From contig CAVUIK010000016.1 of NCBI GenBank assembly GCA_963741565.1, positions 248,001 to 312,000 on the forward strand: DNA of 64,000 nt. The letters run 5' to 3'. The first letter of the stretch is position 1. Each line of letters opens with the position of its first letter. Position numbers and translations under genes: made by a program. This document shows, piece by piece, positions 60,468 through 64,000 of the stretch. The stretch comes from Ga0077555 sp963741565 (GTDB lineage Bacteria > Pseudomonadota > Alphaproteobacteria > Rhizobiales > Hyphomicrobiaceae). The notes below the pieces were generated by a model, which searched no databases, had not been told where the DNA came from, and was given only the letters and a program-made list of their open reading frames with translations.

Positions 60468-62861
60468 GTGGATCGCGCTGTGCTCGATCGGCTGATCACG
60501 CGGGTACGGGACCGCCTTTGGGCGGGCTCGCGGCCCCTGATGGCCGTTGGCGAGCGTGGTGCAGCGGCTGGGGTACCAACCGACGGCGAGGAAACAATCG
60601 GTGACCGAATGCCGGGTGCCAGTGGCCGGGCCTTCTGGATCGGGTTGGCGGTCGTTCTGCTGTCGCTGGTTTCGGGCCTTGCGACCTTCCTGATCTTGAC
60701 CGGCCTGACGCCGATTGCGCCGCGCAACGATGTCGTGGTCATCGTGCTCTTCATCAACATCATCCTGATCATGGCGATGTGCGCCGTGCTCGGCCTGCAG
60801 GCGCTGGGTCTTTGGCGTGCCTGGCAACAGAAGATTGCGGGTGCGCGGATCCATGTTCGGATCGTCGGCCTGTTCACCGTCATCGCATTGCTACCGGCGT
60901 TGATGCTGGCGATTGCCGCAACGACATCGTTCTCGCGCTCGCTCGACAACTGGTTCTCCAATCGAACGCGCACGATCGTTGCCAACTCCCTCGACGTGGC
61001 AAACGCCTACATTGCCGAACATGGCCAAGTCATTCGCACCGACGCCGTTAACATGGCGCGTGACATCGACGACATCGCCACCAATGTGAAAGATCTCCTC
61101 AAGGACCGCGGCAACTTGCGCAACCTGCTGGTCGCCCAGGCGGGCCTGCGCGATCTATCGCTTGCTGTCATCGTCGACGAGACCGGTCAGAGCATCATCG
61201 AGGCGGCTGGCGATACTCGTGTCCGATTCCAACCGCCCGACGTCGCTATCATCAGGCAGGCCGAAGCGGGCAACGTGCCGCTGCTCATGCCGAACGAAAA
61301 CTTCCGCGTCGCGGCCGTGACCAAACTGCAGCAATTCCCCGGTTTCCATCTTTATGTGGCGCGGGCCGTCGACCCGAAGGTCGTCGGCCACTTGCGCAGC
61401 ACCCAAGCCGCAGTCGCCGAGTACGAGCGCCTGCGCGCCGCGCGGGGCGGGCTGAAGCTCGTCCACGGCGTCATGTACTTCATGATTTCGCTGACCGGCG
61501 TTCTGGCGGCCATCTGGGTGGGGCTTTGGTTCGCGCGCCAGCTGGTGGCGCCAATCCGGCGACTGATCGGAGCGGCCCAGCGCGTTGCGCATGGGGATCT
61601 CGACGTTGTTCTTCCCTTGCGTCGTGGCGAGGGCGACTTGCGCCGCCTGTCGCGGGACTTCAATCACATGACGCGGGAGCTGTCGCGCCAGCGCAATGAT
61701 CTGGTGGCGGCAAACGACCAGTTGACCGAGCGACGGCGCTTCATGGAGGCTGTCCTGTCAGGCGTGACGGCGGGCGTCATCGGTCTCGACGCCCAAGGAC
61801 GGATCCGGCTCGCCAACCGCTCGGCCGAACAGTTGCTCGGTCACGCCGCCGACGCATTGGTTGGCCGCAATCTCTCCGATGTGGTGCCACCATTGGGTGC
61901 CCTTATCGAGAGCGAACGCGACAATCCGATCAAGCAGCGTGGACAGGCGCAGATTTCATTCGTGGTTGGCGGCGAAGAACGGAACTTCGCAGTGCGCGTT
62001 ACCCGTGAGCAAGAAGGCGACGGGGGCGGAGGCAGCGTCGTCACGTTCGACGACATCACCGAGTTGGTTTCGGCGCAGCGTGCGTCTGCCTGGGGCGATG
62101 TCGCGCGCCGTATCGCGCACGAAATCAAGAACCCGCTGACGCCGATACAACTTTCGGCCGAGCGGCTGCGCCGCAAGTATGCCGCCTCGATCTTGACTGA
62201 TCGCGAGACGTTCGAGAAGCTGACTGATACGATCGTCCGGCAGGTCGGCGATATCAAGACAATGGTCGACGAATTCGCCTCGTTCGCCCGCATCCCGAAA
62301 CCGCAGATGGAACCGACCGATATTGGTGCGGCCGCGTTGGAGCCGGTGATCTTGTTCCGGGAGAGCCACCCTGCGATCGACTACGTGTTGCGGCAGCCGG
62401 CAACGCCGGTTATTGCGTCGTGCGACCGTCGTCTGGTCACTCAAGCGTTGACCAACCTGGTGAAGAATGCAACTGAGTCCGTCGAGACGGCGGCCGAGGC
62501 ATCTGATCGCGATCCGGATTGGCGCGGCAATATCGAGACCATCGTCCGCCAATTCGACGATCGTGTCGAGATCGACGTGATCGACAACGGTCTCGGATTA
62601 CCGAAGCAAAATCGAGCACGCCTGCTTGAGCCCTATGTCACAACCAAAGGGCACAAGGGCACCGGCCTCGGTCTCGCGATCGTCCAGAAAATTACAGAGC
62701 AGCATGGTGGCCGCCTGACTCTGGACGACGCCCCTGAGGCGCCCGGGCGCAAACGGGGCGCGCGCGTGCGCCTGACGCTGCCGATCCATTCCCGACGCGG
62801 CGAAGGCCGTGAGCAAACGACAGAGTTGGCTGAGGTCGCAAGCCGCCAAGCCGCGCAATAG
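60468..62861 (+). CDS. ntrY: Nitrogen-regulation membrane sensor kinase NtrY
   Basis: 797 residues. Three N-terminal membrane helices (about 55-80, 89-111, 132-153), a periplasmic region, and a fourth helix before a HAMP domain (about 355-410, VAPIRRLIGAAQRVAHGDLD). A PAS domain follows (about 425-520). HisKA has H551 (RIAHEIKNPLTPIQLSAERL), and HATPase has VIDNGLGLPKQ, LEPYVTTK and GTGLGLAIVQK. The partner of NtrX; senses redox or nitrogen-related signals in alphaproteobacteria. Start is GTG at 60468. Confidence 0.94.
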   Translation: MDRAVLDRLITRVRDRLWAGSRPLMAVGERGAAAGVPTDGEETIGDRMPGASGRAFWIGLAVVLLSLVSGLATFLILTGLTPIAPRNDVVVIVLFINIILIMAMCAVLGLQALGLWRAWQQKIAGARIHVRIVGLFTVIALLPALMLAIAATTSFSRSLDNWFSNRTRTIVANSLDVANAYIAEHGQVIRTDAVNMARDIDDIATNVKDLLKDRGNLRNLLVAQAGLRDLSLAVIVDETGQSIIEAAGDTRVRFQPPDVAIIRQAEAGNVPLLMPNENFRVAAVTKLQQFPGFHLYVARAVDPKVVGHLRSTQAAVAEYERLRAARGGLKLVHGVMYFMISLTGVLAAIWVGLWFARQLVAPIRRLIGAAQRVAHGDLDVVLPLRRGEGDLRRLSRDFNHMTRELSRQRNDLVAANDQLTERRRFMEAVLSGVTAGVIGLDAQGRIRLANRSAEQLLGHAADALVGRNLSDVVPPLGALIESERDNPIKQRGQAQISFVVGGEERNFAVRVTREQEGDGGGGSVVTFDDITELVSAQRASAWGDVARRIAHEIKNPLTPIQLSAERLRRKYAASILTDRETFEKLTDTIVRQVGDIKTMVDEFASFARIPKPQMEPTDIGAAALEPVILFRESHPAIDYVLRQPATPVIASCDRRLVTQALTNLVKNATESVETAAEASDRDPDWRGNIETIVRQFDDRVEIDVIDNGLGLPKQNRARLLEPYVTTKGHKGTGLGLAIVQKITEQHGGRLTLDDAPEAPGRKRGARVRLTLPIHSRRGEGREQTTELAEVASRQAAQ

Positions 62862-62883
62862 AACGAGCCTGAAGGAGCCATGG

Positions 62884-64000
62884 ATGCCGTCGGATATCTT
62901 GATTGTTGACGATGAAGCCGACATTCGCGACCTCGTCTCGGGGATACTCGAAGACGAGGGGCATACACCCCGTGTCGCCCGCGATGCGGACGAAGCCTTG
63001 AAGGCGATCGAGGATCGCCGGCCGCACCTGATTATTCTGGATATCTGGTTGCAGGGCAGCCGGCTCGACGGTCTCGAGGTGCTGACCCAGATCAAGCGCA
63101 GCCATCCCGACCTCCCTGTTGTCATTATTTCGGGCCACGGCAACATCGAAACGGCGGTCACCGCGATCAAGCGCGGGGCCTACGACTATATCGAAAAACC
63201 ATTCAAGGCCGACCGCCTCGTCCTCGTGACCTTACGCGCGCTCGAGGCGTCGCAGCTGCGGCGCGAAGTCAAAGAGTTGCGCGAGCGTTCGAACTCAAAG
63301 CTCGGAGATGGTCGGTAAGTCGGCGGCGCTCAGCAGCCTGAAGGGCCAGATCGACCGGGTTGCCGCAACCAACAGCCGGATCCTTATCCGCGGGTCCTCG
63401 GGGACCGGCAAGGAGCTTTCCGCGCGCGTCATTCACGCCAAGTCGGCGCGCGCTGCGGGCCCCTTCGTTGTGCTCAATGCGGCGGCCATGGCACCGGACC
63501 GCGTCGAGGAGGAGCTGTTTGGCACCGAGGACCGGACCGGGCCACGCAAGGTCGGCGCGCTCGAGGAAGCGCATGGTGGCACCCTCTACATCGACGAAGT
63601 TGCGGACATGCCGTTGGAGACGCAGGGCAAGGTGCTGCGCGTCCTGATCGAGCAGAAGTTTCAACGCATCGGGGGCGGCCCGAAGGTATCGGTCGATGTC
63701 CGTATCATTTCATCGACGAGTCGCGATCTCGAACGCGAGATGCAGGAAGGGCGGTTCCGCCAGGACTTGTTTCACCGTCTCGCGGTGGTGCCGCTGCGCG
63801 TGCCAAGTTTGGCCGAACGCCGGGACGATATTCCTGCGTTGATCGACTATTTCGTCGGGCAGGTGTCGGCGGCGTCGGGTCTTGCGCCGCGCAAGATCGG
63901 CGATGACGCCACTGCCGTCCTGCAGGCGCACGACTGGCCGGGCAACGTGCGGGAGCTGCGCAACAACATCGAACGTCTACTGATCCTGTCGGGCGGCGAG
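62884..64000 (+). CDS. ntrX: Response regulator NtrX, frame broken near 63297 and cut by the window end
   Basis: Receiver domain with D53 (IILDIWLQGS) and the K-P pair (IEKPFKAD). The first frame ends at LRERSNSKLGDGR, position 63318. The continuing AAA+ domain reads in the next frame from about 63302 (SEMVGKSAALSSLKGQI). It has Walker A-like RGSSGTGKE and LYIDEVADMP, then R fingers, and runs off the window at WPGNVRELRNNIERLL. No GAFTGA motif: the place after ELFG reads TEDRTGPRKVGALEEA. AAGGAG precedes the ATG. A one-base indel in the assembly is likely, as NtrX is normally intact in this operon. Confidence 0.85.

Noticed and set aside
1..64000. tRNA genes, rRNA genes, CRISPR arrays, prophage or transposase genes
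   Set aside because: No tRNA-like cloverleaf sequence, no repeated spacer pattern and no transposase, integrase or phage structural motif was noticed. A tRNAscan or ISfinder search was not possible.

Overview
The window is a GC-rich stretch of an alphaproteobacterial chromosome, most likely Hyphomicrobiales (Rhizobiales) close to Bradyrhizobium/Xanthobacteraceae. This rests on the dusB-ntrB-ntrC-ntrY-ntrX order, a fused ispDF gene, a Bug-type solute receptor, a membrane protein fused to a spermidine-synthase-like domain, and an intergenic palindrome of a type familiar from that group. No rRNA, tRNA, CRISPR array, transposase or phage gene was recognised. 

Region 1 (1-16 kb) is a patchwork of small catabolic and housekeeping units: a GTPase, a TauD-type dioxygenase with a SnoaL-like partner, a methyltransferase, an intradiol dioxygenase with an alpha/beta hydrolase, ilvC, an HpcH/HpaI aldolase, an outer-membrane barrel, a TSUP permease, a metallophosphoesterase coupled to a cyclase, a GCS2-type ligase, and a minus-strand unit of CoxG-like protein, ThDP enzyme and hydrolase. 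Region 2 (16.3-27.3 kb) is an uninterrupted plus-strand run of esterase, cupin, SDR, MetE-like enzyme, MFS transporter, PhyH dioxygenase, FAD monooxygenase, hydrolase, Bug receptor, NAD-dependent epimerase-like protein and double-hotdog (MaoC-like) protein. It looks like a catabolic or uptake cluster for an unidentified organic acid or ester. 

Region 3 (27.3-47.3 kb) mixes a DehI-like protein, acyltransferase, rarA, a large L,D-transpeptidase, a decayed acyl-CoA synthetase beside an intact propionyl-CoA synthetase (prpE), a spermidine-synthase-like membrane protein with a PRMT-like methyltransferase, an exporter, a chorismate mutase, an SDR/MaoC pair, and a TPR-hydrolase fusion. Region 4 (47.4-64 kb) is core metabolism and regulation: miaA, ilvB, ilvH, LysE exporter, YHS protein, GlsB-type membrane protein, lipA, P-loop kinase, RatA/Coq10-like protein, ispDF, dusB and the two nitrogen two-component systems NtrBC and NtrYX. 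The window ends inside ntrX.

A dominant property of this sequence is reading-frame breakage. At least eight otherwise convincing genes change frame while keeping conserved motifs on both sides, including the core regulator gene ntrX, and one 2.4-kb stretch (13.7-16.1 kb) has about ten changes. Most are more likely consensus errors than real pseudogenes. The acyl-CoA synthetase remnant at 32.6-33.1 kb, which is truncated, frameshifted and carries a nonsense codon, looks like true decay. Several intergenic hairpins lie at gene ends. A 47-bp near-perfect palindrome at 19.8 kb and a structured element at 42.8 kb are not explained by any gene.
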